A model generated the notes under the pieces. That model saw nothing but the letters and a program-made list of their open reading frames with translations. It did not search any database and had not been told where the DNA came from. A stretch of DNA of 5,393 nucleotides. Source: Chloroflexota bacterium (GTDB lineage Bacteria; Chloroflexota; Anaerolineae; Anaerolineales; Villigracilaceae). Made by a program: the position numbers and the translations under genes. Where the stretch lies: assembly GCA_016191895.1 (NCBI GenBank), contig JACPVD010000170.1, positions 1 through 5,393 on the forward strand, given 5' to 3'. Positions 1 through 5,393 of this stretch are shown here, piece after piece (position 1 is the first letter of the stretch; each line of letters opens with the position of its first letter).

Positions 1-39
1 AATCCTTGTATTGGCGCAAAACAGGCGCGGTTTTCAATG

Positions 40-45
40 TACAAT
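40..45 (+). promoter_or_regulatory. possible -10 element (TACAAT) of the first gene
   Basis: TACAAT matches the bacterial -10 consensus at five of six positions, lies 21 nt before the ATG at 67 and is preceded by TG. No convincing -35 is visible at the usual distance (TTGGCG at 11-16 is about 23 nt away). If it is a true -10, transcription would begin near position 52, which rules out the ATG at 37 and favours the start at 67. A single short match like this is weak evidence. Confidence 0.25.
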
Positions 46-66
46 GGGGGCCATACATCCCCTGCC

Positions 67-1536
67 ATGAACGCAACGAAAAAAAGTCCCATTTTCACTT
101 TCATGCAAGCCAGCACATCGGAACGTTATGAGAAATCCGATTTTATCCTTGCGGGATTTGTGTCGCTTTTGCATTTGTCGGCGGCGATTCTCAGCGCCCG
201 GTTGCTTGGCGTCTCCATAAATATCGCGGCTCCCTGGGGTGAATGGGACTGGTTCTGGCAGACCCTGCCCCTTGATCTCCTGCGGACCGATCTCTGGGGT
301 TCCATTTGGTATTTACATTCCCAGCCTCCGCTTTTCAATGTGTTGGGCGGTGTTCTGGCAAAGCTCTTTTATCCCTATCATCTGGAAGCGCTGCACATCC
401 TCAATGTATTATTGGGAAGTTTACTTTGCGGGTTGGCATATCTCCTTGCCGCGCATTTCGCGCCCAGCCGGCGGATTGCCGCGATATGGGGCTTGATCAT
501 CAGCCTGAATCCGGCGTTGTTTCTATATGAAGCATACATTCTCTATTCGCTCCCAACCGCTTTTCTGATCGTTGCGCAAGCTTCGTGCATTCTCTGGCAT
601 CAACGCGCCAAATCCGCCGCGGCTTTGTACTGTTTTATCGGCGCCCTTAACCTGCTCATCCTCACGAGAAGCGCGTATCACATCATCCTTGTCCCTGTGG
701 CGCTTGCGTTCGTGTTTTTGATATCGGAAAAGGGAACAAGGGCAAAAGTTGTTCTCATTTGCGCGATCCTTTGTCTATCGAGTGTGTCGTGGTACGCCAA
801 AAATCTGGCTGTTTTTGGGTTTTTCGGGTCAAGCAGTTGGTCGGGACAATCGCTCAGGAGAATCGCATCCGATGGGTATACCAAAAAGGAATTAAAGGAA
901 TTATCGAGCGATGGAGTCATCGACGCCCTCGTCGCCGAAAAAATGGAATTCCTGCTTCCGTCCGCTTATGAAGAATTTGGTTTCCAGAAACGCTCCCCCA
1001 TCGCGGCGCTTTCCAACGACGACCATAACAACGTCAACATCCCCGACATCAGCGCCGCGTATGGAAGGAATGCCGCGCGCCTGATCGAATATCGTCCCCA
1101 GGCCTACGCGCGGACCGTGTGGAAGGCTTTTTCGGTTTACTGCAAACCCTCTTCGCGATACTCCCATCTTGCCATCAATTTCAATAAAATGTTCGGGCCT
1201 GTAAAACGCTACATTACCATCCTGCAATTTGTCACGACCAGTTTCCTGATCGTATTCCTGCCAGCCGTGTTGATTCTGTATGTGATACAAACTTTTGCAA
1301 GGTATCGATGGAACCTGTCCCAGGCCATGCAAACCGACAGCGTGTTGTTCTGGTGCTTTTTCATGATTCTCTACTCGGTCGTGTTGACATGCATAACGGA
1401 GATCGGCGAAAACAACCGTTTCAAGTTCGAGGTGGAAACGCTCATCTGGATTCTCGCGCCGGTTGCCCTGGGCAGGGTCAAGCCGCTGATCAGGATATGG
1501 GAAAGTTTACGGGGAAATTCCGTATCTTCTCGATAA
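67..1536 (+). CDS. GT-C family membrane glycosyltransferase (PMT/ArnT-like, GT39-type), putative
   Basis: Predicted integral-membrane protein of 489 residues, with about ten hydrophobic spans by eye (near residues 25-47, 110-130, 136-155, 158-176, 185-201, 203-220, 227-245, 387-408, 425-444 and 456-470). A long soluble loop lies at about 246-385. After span 1 comes an acidic, Trp-rich loop (E59, D61, D75), then HSQPPLF at 84-90, resembling the H-P-P-L-Y motif of PMT_2/GT39 proteins. Near the C terminus E448-NNRFKFE resembles the R-Y-R-F-P-x-E motif that closes many of these enzymes. Members move a sugar from a polyprenyl-phosphate donor onto protein, lipid A or wall polymers at the outer membrane face; the substrate here is unknown. 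No start has a clear Shine-Dalgarno site. ATG 67 was preferred because the in-frame ATG at 37 overlaps a possible -10 box; the ATG at 37 would add ten residues and the one at 103 would remove twelve. The gene is convergent with the next one, 17 bp away, with no obvious terminator between. The class is likely, the specificity is not known. Confidence 0.8.
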   Translation: MNATKKSPIFTFMQASTSERYEKSDFILAGFVSLLHLSAAILSARLLGVSINIAAPWGEWDWFWQTLPLDLLRTDLWGSIWYLHSQPPLFNVLGGVLAKLFYPYHLEALHILNVLLGSLLCGLAYLLAAHFAPSRRIAAIWGLIISLNPALFLYEAYILYSLPTAFLIVAQASCILWHQRAKSAAALYCFIGALNLLILTRSAYHIILVPVALAFVFLISEKGTRAKVVLICAILCLSSVSWYAKNLAVFGFFGSSSWSGQSLRRIASDGYTKKELKELSSDGVIDALVAEKMEFLLPSAYEEFGFQKRSPIAALSNDDHNNVNIPDISAAYGRNAARLIEYRPQAYARTVWKAFSVYCKPSSRYSHLAINFNKMFGPVKRYITILQFVTTSFLIVFLPAVLILYVIQTFARYRWNLSQAMQTDSVLFWCFFMILYSVVLTCITEIGENNRFKFEVETLIWILAPVALGRVKPLIRIWESLRGNSVSSR

Positions 1537-1553
1537 AAGGGCGAGCCAAACCA

Positions 1554-2351
1554 TCAATGTGACGGCCCGGCATGGGACAAACCCAGTTTCTCCCATACCA
1601 ACTTGACCATTAGCCCCGCCCTCCAAAATGCGACCGCGGCCATGCCATGCGCAAGCACCGCAAAGAATGGCGGCTTTTGAAATGTGTAATAGGTCCAGCA
1701 TTCGCGGGTGGTACCCCATAACTCGAGGAAATATCACAGCCCCGCGCCGGCGATAAACGTCAACAGGGCAAAACGACGATCCGTCGGCGTGAGGATGAGC
1801 AAAATACACAGAATTGTCGCGAGCCAGGTATGAGACTTGTCGAACGTTGGGGAAACGAAGACCAGCATAAGGGTCAGGAAGGATGCGAAAATGATCCAGT
1901 AAACGGATCGCAAAGTCTCCCGGCTTTGCGCCGACGCCGGGAGGCGCCGGAGTCCGTAATCCAAAAACCTGGTGATGCGGTCGATCGAAAGGCTTGCGAT
2001 CGGCCAGGCGGGGATGATCCACAGCGGCGGACGTTCGGCGGTGTAATAATGCCAGAGATTGGTCTGTGTGCCCCACGATTCGATCGCCAGCCCGCCGCAC
2101 ATGCCGACAAAGACGATGAGCAGATCGGTTTTTAGATTCGCGCGCGCCACAATGGTGACGGACATGAACAGGAACACACCGATCAACAACCAGTCGATAT
2201 ATAACCACCAGGAGCCTTCCCAATCGATGAAGGCGAGGTATTCCTCCGCCAGCGGCCACCAGATGTAGACGATGAGAAAGATGGTCACGAAGAATCCGCC
2301 CAGCAAAATGGACGAGTCGCGGGTCCAGAAGGTCTGTCTTTGATTTTCCAT
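1554..2351 (-). pseudogene. internally duplicated multi-span membrane protein, interrupted by an in-frame TGA
   Basis: I do not recognise this family. Read through, the frame is 265 codons plus stop. Codons 1-205 are open, codon 206 (1734-1736) is TGA, and codons 207-265 continue in the same frame with sensible membrane-protein sequence to a TGA at 1554. About six to seven hydrophobic spans are visible (near 15-33, 48-69, 75-90, 110-124, 150-166, 175-189, 193-209, 229-248). The halves are similar without gaps at an offset of 119 residues: E91-x-WGT / E210-x-WGT, W100-x-YYT / W219-x-YYT, and PP at 108-109 / 227-228. The ATG at 2351 was chosen because a perfect TATAAT lies 6 nt upstream. The longer in-frame opening up to 2609 gives a Gly/Arg-rich stretch antisense to the DUF3597 gene and is surely spurious. 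A single lesion with the downstream repeat still conserved suggests a recent nonsense change or a base error. A 205-residue product lacking the second motif could still be made. Role unknown; acts in the membrane. Confidence 0.7.
1734..1736 (-). other. premature TGA codon in the membrane protein frame
   Basis: The codon reads TGA on the minus strand (TCA on plus) and is number 206 of the frame starting at 2351. The equivalent position in the first internal repeat is Gly87. One base change (GGA to TGA) would explain it; CGA or TGG to TGA are other single-step routes. The flanking sequence on both sides keeps the repeat pattern, so the frame itself is not shifted. Confidence 0.8.
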
Positions 2352-2357
2352 GCGGCG

Positions 2358-2363
2358 ATTATA
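2358..2363 (-). promoter_or_regulatory. -10 element (TATAAT) of the minus-strand membrane protein gene
   Basis: A perfect TATAAT on the minus strand ends 6 nt before the ATG at 2351. Transcription would then start at or within a base or two of the ATG, giving a leaderless mRNA, which fits the lack of a Shine-Dalgarno site. No good -35 hexamer is seen at 16-18 nt upstream. Confidence 0.5.
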
Positions 2364-2403
2364 CTGCCTGTATTTTTTAATCCACGCCCGGTGGGTAAAG
2401 GGG

Positions 2404-2409
2404 TATAAT
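2404..2409 (+). promoter_or_regulatory. -10 element (TATAAT) of the DUF3597 gene
   Basis: A perfect TATAAT lies 80 nt before the ATG at 2490, so the mRNA would have a leader of about 70-75 nt. No good -35 is visible. The leader holds a short imperfect hairpin (CGATG at 2418-2422 with CATCG at 2441-2445) of uncertain meaning. This -10 lies about 40 bp from the one facing the other way, so the two genes share one divergent promoter region at 2352-2489. Confidence 0.45.
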
Positions 2410-2477
2410 CGCTTTGTCGATGGGCGGAGACGCATCTTCTCATCGGCGTATATCATCCAATTCACATGCGCCATCAA

Positions 2478-2483
2478 AAGGAG
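2478..2483 (+). promoter_or_regulatory. Shine-Dalgarno site AAGGAG setting the DUF3597 start
   Basis: AAGGAG lies 6 nt before the ATG at 2490, the ideal spacing. It sits inside the stretch that the earlier in-frame ATG at 2466 would translate, and nothing like it precedes 2466. The start at 2490 is therefore preferred. Confidence 0.8.
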
Positions 2484-2489
2484 CACATC

Positions 2490-2981
2490 ATGGGATTCTT
2501 CAGCACGATTCTCGAAAAACTTGGGCTTAAGAAAGAAGAGCCTGCCGCCCCCGCCACCCCGGCGCCCGCCCAACCCGCCGCCCCGGCCAGCAGCGGACCT
2601 TCCGGCCAACCGCCGGCAACCGTCGCGTCGATCGTGCGACCGACATCATCCGCGCCTGCCGCGGCCGAAAAAGAAGGTTTGGATTCCCTGCGCACCGCCG
2701 AACCCGCCGTTCAAGCCATCTCCGAAGTGGACGTAATGAAAAAACTCGAAGACATGGCCAAAGGTTCCGAACTCGATTGGAAGGTCTCCATTGTAGACAT
2801 GCTCAAGATCCTTGGCATCGACTCAAGCAAGGATTCCCGCATCGAACTGGCGAAGGAACTTGGCTGTCCCGACGACCTCATCGGCGGCGACTATTCCAAG
2901 ATGAACGTCTGGCTGCACAAGGAAGTTCTCAAACGCGTCGCCCAAAACGGCGGAAACATTCCGAAGAGTATGTTGGATTAA
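2490..2981 (+). CDS. DUF3597 domain-containing protein
   Basis: A 163-residue, probably soluble protein in three parts. The N-terminal segment GFFSTILEKLGLKK (2-15) could be a short amphipathic helix. A low-complexity Pro/Ala/Ser linker covers about 18-60. The C-terminal domain, about 78-163, matches what I recall of DUF3597: D81, a W97-x-x-SIVDMLKILGID block (97-111), RIELAKELG (117-125), then MNVWLHKEVLKRVAQNGG (138-155). The family's short N-terminal segment, flexible linker and C-terminal helical domain are all present, so the protein looks complete. Its biochemical function is unknown to me; the family is often annotated only as a domain of unknown function. No signal peptide or membrane span is seen. 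It has its own promoter and Shine-Dalgarno site and is followed 33 nt later by a strong terminator, so it is probably transcribed alone. Family assignment is fairly sure; role is open. Confidence 0.88.
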   Translation: MGFFSTILEKLGLKKEEPAAPATPAPAQPAAPASSGPSGQPPATVASIVRPTSSAPAAAEKEGLDSLRTAEPAVQAISEVDVMKKLEDMAKGSELDWKVSIVDMLKILGIDSSKDSRIELAKELGCPDDLIGGDYSKMNVWLHKEVLKRVAQNGGNIPKSMLD

Positions 2982-2993
2982 GATCGCAGAAAA

Positions 2994-3014
2994 GTAGTCG
3001 GTAGACAGGTAGTC
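2994..3014 (+). repeat. three short direct repeats GTAG(T/A)C
   Basis: GTAGTC (2994-2999), GTAGAC (3001-3006) and GTAGTC (3009-3014) follow each other at 7-8 bp spacing between the DUF3597 stop codon and its terminator hairpin. The array is short and imperfect. It could be chance or the remnant of a dispersed intergenic repeat. Confidence 0.4.
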
Positions 3015-3048
3015 AAAAAGAGTCGGGTGAAAAGTCCGACTCTTTTTT
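3015..3048 (+). terminator. intrinsic terminator after the DUF3597 gene
   Basis: A 12-bp perfect stem (3015-3026 with 3036-3047) has a 9-nt loop, and its right arm ends in a run of six T. The left arm begins with five A, so the hairpin could also stop transcription on the other strand. It lies 33 nt after the DUF3597 stop codon and separates that gene from comM. Confidence 0.9.
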
Positions 3049-3070
3049 GTTTGATTCTCTTCAACCTCTC

Positions 3071-3090
3071 TTGCATCTTTTTGTATCTTC
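3071..3090 (+). repeat. two adjacent copies of TTG(C/T)ATCTT
   Basis: TTGCATCTTT (3071-3080) is followed directly by TTGTATCTTC (3081-3090), a tandem 10-mer with two differences. The second copy forms part of the left arm of the inverted repeat that follows. It may be part of an operator for comM, but nothing proves this. Confidence 0.4.
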
Positions 3091-3112
3091 CCAATATTTC
3101 GGGGAGATACGA
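3081..3112 (+). promoter_or_regulatory. inverted repeat upstream of the comM promoter
   Basis: The arms 3083-3092 and 3101-3110 pair over 10 bp (one G-U) around an 8-nt loop, and can extend by two weaker pairs to 3081-3112. No T-run follows, so it is not a standard terminator. It ends 12 bp before the likely comM -35. Being upstream of the transcription start, it would act as DNA, for example as a dyad for a regulator. The right arm also starts a run of GATAC repeats. Confidence 0.4.
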
Positions 3113-3123
3113 TACTTCGATAC
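3106..3123 (+). repeat. three GATAC direct repeats just before the comM -35
   Basis: GATAC occurs at 3106-3110, 3111-3115 and 3119-3123, with its inverse GTATC at 3083-3087. The last copy ends one base before TTGAAG, the likely -35. Position and clustering would suit a regulator binding site; this is inference. Confidence 0.35.
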
Positions 3124-3124
3124 C

Positions 3125-3151
3125 TTGAAGGCCTGTCTTTTAAAGTAAAAT
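3125..3151 (+). promoter_or_regulatory. comM promoter, TTGAAG / TAAAAT
   Basis: TTGAAG at 3125-3130 and TAAAAT at 3146-3151 form a sigma-70-like pair with a rather short 15-bp spacer. The -10 ends 7 nt before the ATG at 3159, which predicts a leaderless or nearly leaderless transcript. This agrees with the absence of a Shine-Dalgarno site there. Confidence 0.45.
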
Positions 3152-3158
3152 ACAACGC

Positions 3159-4688
3159 ATGCTTGCGAGAATATTTTCCTGCGCCGTCGTCGGCCTTGAA
3201 GGCGTCATCGTTGAAGTGGAAGTGGATTACACCAACGGCCTGCCCGGCATGACCATCGTCGGCCTGCCGGATGCCGCCGTGCAGGAAAGCCGCGAGCGCG
3301 TGCAAACCGCCGTCAAGAATGCGGGCCTGCATTTTCCACGCCATCGCATCGTTGTCAACCTCGCGCCTGCAACCGTCCGCAAAGAGGGCCCGTCCTACGA
3401 TCTCCCCATCGCGCTCGGCGTCATTGTTCTTGCGGGCTTTCTCCCCCACGACAAAATCGAAAACACAATCGTCCTCGGCGAACTTTCATTGGATGGAGTC
3501 GTCCGCCACACACGCGGCGTTTTGCCCATGGCCGCCACCGCAAGGGCAAATGGATTCAAGCGGATGTTCGTCCCCGAAGTGGACGCGCCCGAAGCGGCCT
3601 TGATCCCCGACCTCGAAATTATCCCGGTCAAAACGCTTGCGCATCTCTTCGACCATTTATCTGGTCGGCATTTAATTGAGCCTTATCTCCCCTCGACAGA
3701 TTCGCTTGAACCGTTATTCACTCCAACCGATTTTTCAGAAGTAAAGGGACAGGAACACGTCAAACGCGCGCTCGAAGTCGCCGCAGCCGGCGGACACAAT
3801 GTTCTGATGGTTGGCAGCCCGGGAGCCGGTAAAACTTTATTAGCACGCGCAATCCCCGGCATCCTCCCTGAAATGAGCATCGAAGAATCCCTGGATGTGA
3901 CGCGCATCTATTCGGTGGCCGATCAACTCCCAGCGGGAACTCCTCTCATTCAGCATCGTCCGTTCCGCGCGCCGCATCACACCATCAGCCACGCAGGGCT
4001 CGTCGGCGGCGGGAATATTCCCAAACCCGGTGAAATTTCCCTTGCACATCGCGGCGTTTTATTCCTCGATGAGTTTCCCGAATTCGGAACGCGAGTCCTC
4101 GAAGTGATGCGCCAGCCGATGGAAGATAAAGTGGTCACCATCAGCCGCGCCAAAGGCTCGCTTACGTTCTCCGCAAACTTTCAACTAATCGCCGCAATGA
4201 ATCCATGTCCGTGCGGATACTACGGCGACTCGCTCAAACCCTGCACCTGCGCCCCGGCGTTGGTGACAAAATATCAAAAGCGAATCTCAGGGCCATTATT
4301 AGACCGTATCGATATTCACATCGAAGTGCCGCGGGTGGATTATGAAAAGTTAAGCGGGAATAAATTAAGCGAATCTTCCGAAGTTATTCGCCAGCGCGTG
4401 CAGTCTGCGCGTGAACATCAACGGATTCGATTCTCGAAAAACGGATCGTCCGACATCGTCTGCAACGCCGATATGCGCATCGGGGAGATTCGGCAATTTT
4501 GTCAGTTGCAGGATGAAGGTCAGGGCTTGATGCGGGCGGCGATGAGTCAACTCAACTTGTCGGCGCGCGCCTATCATCGCATCTTGAAGTTGGCGAGAAC
4601 AATCGCAGACCTGGCGGGGAGCGAAGACGTCCAATCCACGCACCTGGCGGAGGCGTTGCAATACAGGCCGAAGTTGATGATGGGATAG
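3159..4688 (+). CDS. comM: ComM/YifB-family Mg-chelatase-like AAA+ ATPase
   Basis: An intact 509-residue protein of the length usual for this family. Residues 1-170 form the ChlI-type, Lon-protease-like (S5 fold) N-terminal domain, with GLPGMTIVGLPDAAVQESRE at 27-46, the NLAPA block at 67-71 and GPSYDLPIALG at 77-87. The AAA+ module follows: Walker A GSPGAGKT at 219-226, FRAPHHTISHAGLVGGG at 269-285, Walker B GVLFLDEF at 299-306 (D304, E305), a CxC pair and a second CxC pair (C350, C352, C362, C364) that probably bind zinc, and the RISGPLLDRIDIHIEV block at 375-390. The C-terminal helical Mg_chelatase_C domain includes LSARAYHRILKLARTIADL (467-485), which carries the sensor-2 region. In naturally competent bacteria ComM is a hexameric DNA helicase that promotes branch migration when incoming single-stranded DNA recombines with the chromosome. 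In non-competent species the homologue is called YifB. No other competence gene is in the window, so competence is not shown here. Transcribed from its own promoter, possibly without a leader; convergent with the following gene. Confidence 0.96.
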   Translation: MLARIFSCAVVGLEGVIVEVEVDYTNGLPGMTIVGLPDAAVQESRERVQTAVKNAGLHFPRHRIVVNLAPATVRKEGPSYDLPIALGVIVLAGFLPHDKIENTIVLGELSLDGVVRHTRGVLPMAATARANGFKRMFVPEVDAPEAALIPDLEIIPVKTLAHLFDHLSGRHLIEPYLPSTDSLEPLFTPTDFSEVKGQEHVKRALEVAAAGGHNVLMVGSPGAGKTLLARAIPGILPEMSIEESLDVTRIYSVADQLPAGTPLIQHRPFRAPHHTISHAGLVGGGNIPKPGEISLAHRGVLFLDEFPEFGTRVLEVMRQPMEDKVVTISRAKGSLTFSANFQLIAAMNPCPCGYYGDSLKPCTCAPALVTKYQKRISGPLLDRIDIHIEVPRVDYEKLSGNKLSESSEVIRQRVQSAREHQRIRFSKNGSSDIVCNADMRIGEIRQFCQLQDEGQGLMRAAMSQLNLSARAYHRILKLARTIADLAGSEDVQSTHLAEALQYRPKLMMG

Positions 4689-4727
4689 CGGCTTCTCATT
4701 AAACCCACTCCATTGCCTTGCTTGATT

Positions 4728-5393
4728 TTACGGGATTTCCCACACCTTGAAGTTATCCAGCCAGACCCGGTTGAAATCACTCTGTTCGCCGCCCGCCCTG
4801 CCGAAGATGAGCGCCACTCCGCCGGTCAGGAACTCCTCGTTTTCCAGCACGCGCTGATTCATCAACTTTCCTCCAGCATAAAAGCGCAGGTTGCTCCCGA
4901 ACTTCTCCACGCGCAGATGGGTTAATAACCCCTCCGTCGGGTAATTACACATCGGGTAACTGGCTTTCGGAAAGTCAACTGTGTAATCGAAGAAGCCGCA
5001 ATTATACGAACCGGAGATCAGCGAAGCGTAATAGTAAAGCCTGTCTTCCTTTTTCTGAACTCCGTACGCAATGCCGCAGGCGATTCCGTCGCCCTGGGGA
5101 TCGCAATCCACCTCGGCGATGAAGTCCGTCAATTGCTTCCCGCTTTCGATGACGAAGAACCCATTCCACGGCAGGCTGACGGTGGCGATGCCCTCCCTGT
5201 AAACGAGATCGTAATCCATGATGTTTTCAGCGATGAACGGACTGCCTTCGTCCAAACCTTCCTCGAAGACCAGTTGCGCGTTTTGGATGCGCTGATCTAT
5301 ATCCAGCATGACGGCGGTGGCTGTCCCAGCCGCCTGCGCCTCAGACTCCGCCCGGGCTGTTTCCTGAACCGCGGCAGTTGCGCTGCTGACGGC
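4728..5393 (-). CDS. C-terminal part of a protein with a LamG/concanavalin-like domain (partial)
   Basis: The frame is open from the window's right edge to a TAA at 4728-4730, giving 221 residues with the N terminus outside the window. An ATG at 5309 exists, but the 28 upstream codons are in frame and of matching style, so it is unlikely to be the start. Residues 1-28 form an Ala/Thr/Glu-rich, low-complexity linker. The rest looks like a beta-sandwich of the LamG/concanavalin A-like kind: a repeated pattern of beta strands, F-I-A-E-V-D near 91-96, a YYYA strand near 120-123, an LRFYAGGKLMNQRVLE block near 169-184 (bind-and-cap motif of such domains), and a closing VWLDNFKVWEIP. Four cysteines (97, 106, 132, 149) could make two disulfides, so the domain is probably outside the cytoplasm. 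In related proteins such a domain follows a membrane anchor or a kinase or protease part. What precedes it here cannot be seen. Ligand unknown. It lies 39 bp from comM, tail to tail, with no hairpin visible between. Confidence 0.75.
   Translation of the reverse strand, partial: AVSSATAAVQETARAESEAQAAGTATAVMLDIDQRIQNAQLVFEEGLDEGSPFIAENIMDYDLVYREGIATVSLPWNGFFVIESGKQLTDFIAEVDCDPQGDGIACGIAYGVQKKEDRLYYYASLISGSYNCGFFDYTVDFPKASYPMCNYPTEGLLTHLRVEKFGSNLRFYAGGKLMNQRVLENEEFLTGGVALIFGRAGGEQSDFNRVWLDNFKVWEIP

Noticed and set aside
901..1332. 143-codon minus-strand open frame inside the glycosyltransferase gene
   Set aside because: No domain, no ribosome site, and it lies fully antisense to a gene with clear membrane spans and GT-C motifs.
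1529..1545. Possible hairpin terminator between the two convergent genes (CTCG/CGAG)
   Set aside because: Only four base pairs and no T-run; too weak to call.
1554..1736. Alternative genetic code (TGA read as Trp or Gly)
   Set aside because: Trp is encoded by TGG throughout, no other gene here has an internal TGA, and reading TGA as sense would also remove this gene's natural stop and push it into the neighbouring gene.
1507..2259. 250-codon open frame on the minus strand overlapping the membrane protein gene
   Set aside because: Its translation is rich in Arg, His and Pro with no domain pattern. The overlapping frame gives clean membrane spans, the repeated WGT/YYT motifs and a promoter, so this one is a shadow.
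2352..2609. N-terminal extension of the membrane protein frame up to 2609
   Set aside because: It gives a Gly/Arg-rich low-complexity peptide antisense to the Pro/Ala linker of the DUF3597 gene, and it would cross the -10 box at 2358-2363.
2823..3449. 208-codon minus-strand open frame across the intergenic region and the start of comM
   Set aside because: It runs antisense to two well-supported genes and through the terminator, and its translation shows no recognisable domain.
4689..4727. Search for a terminator between comM and the convergent gene
   Set aside because: No stem with a T-run is visible in these 39 bp on either strand.
1..5393. A new multi-gene system (defence, biosynthetic or mobile)
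   Set aside because: Genes alternate in strand, each has its own signals, and none of the recognised families forms a known or suggestive module; no integrase, transposase, reverse transcriptase, nuclease or CRISPR repeat is seen.

Overview
The window reads as an ordinary chromosomal stretch from a bacterium of moderate GC content. My best guess is the Chloroflexota (Anaerolineae-like). This rests on the gene flavour: a GT-C glycosyltransferase-like protein with few relatives nearby, a DUF3597 protein with a Pro/Ala linker, and a LamG-like protein behind an Ala/Thr-rich linker. It is an inference only, because no rRNA or marker gene is present. No phage, transposon, CRISPR array, tRNA or rRNA is visible.

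Layout. (1) About 67-1536, plus strand: a multi-membrane-span GT-C (PMT/ArnT-like, GT39-type) glycosyltransferase. (2) 1554-2351, minus strand, tail to tail with the first gene: a multi-span membrane protein of a family I cannot name. It is built from two similar halves and is interrupted by one in-frame TGA at 1734-1736. (3) 2352-2489: a divergent promoter region with a perfect TATAAT facing each way. (4) 2490-2981, plus strand: a DUF3597 protein with a strong Shine-Dalgarno site, followed by a strong intrinsic terminator at 3015-3048. (5) 2982-3158: an intergenic region that also carries short repeats, an inverted repeat and a promoter. (6) 3159-4688, plus strand: an intact ComM/YifB-family AAA+ ATPase, the best-understood gene here. 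(7) 4728-5393, minus strand, convergent with comM and running off the window: the C-terminal part of a protein with a LamG/concanavalin-like domain.

How the genes work together. Each gene appears to be its own transcription unit. Strand changes, a terminator and separate promoters lie between them, so I see no operon and no coherent multi-gene system. The least ordinary items are the internally duplicated membrane protein whose premature stop falls exactly on a position that is Gly in the sister repeat, and the cluster of GATAC-type repeats just upstream of the comM promoter. Two genes (the membrane protein and comM) have a -10 element only 6-7 nt before the ATG, which suggests leaderless mRNAs. 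All coding and motif calls were made by eye without database searches.
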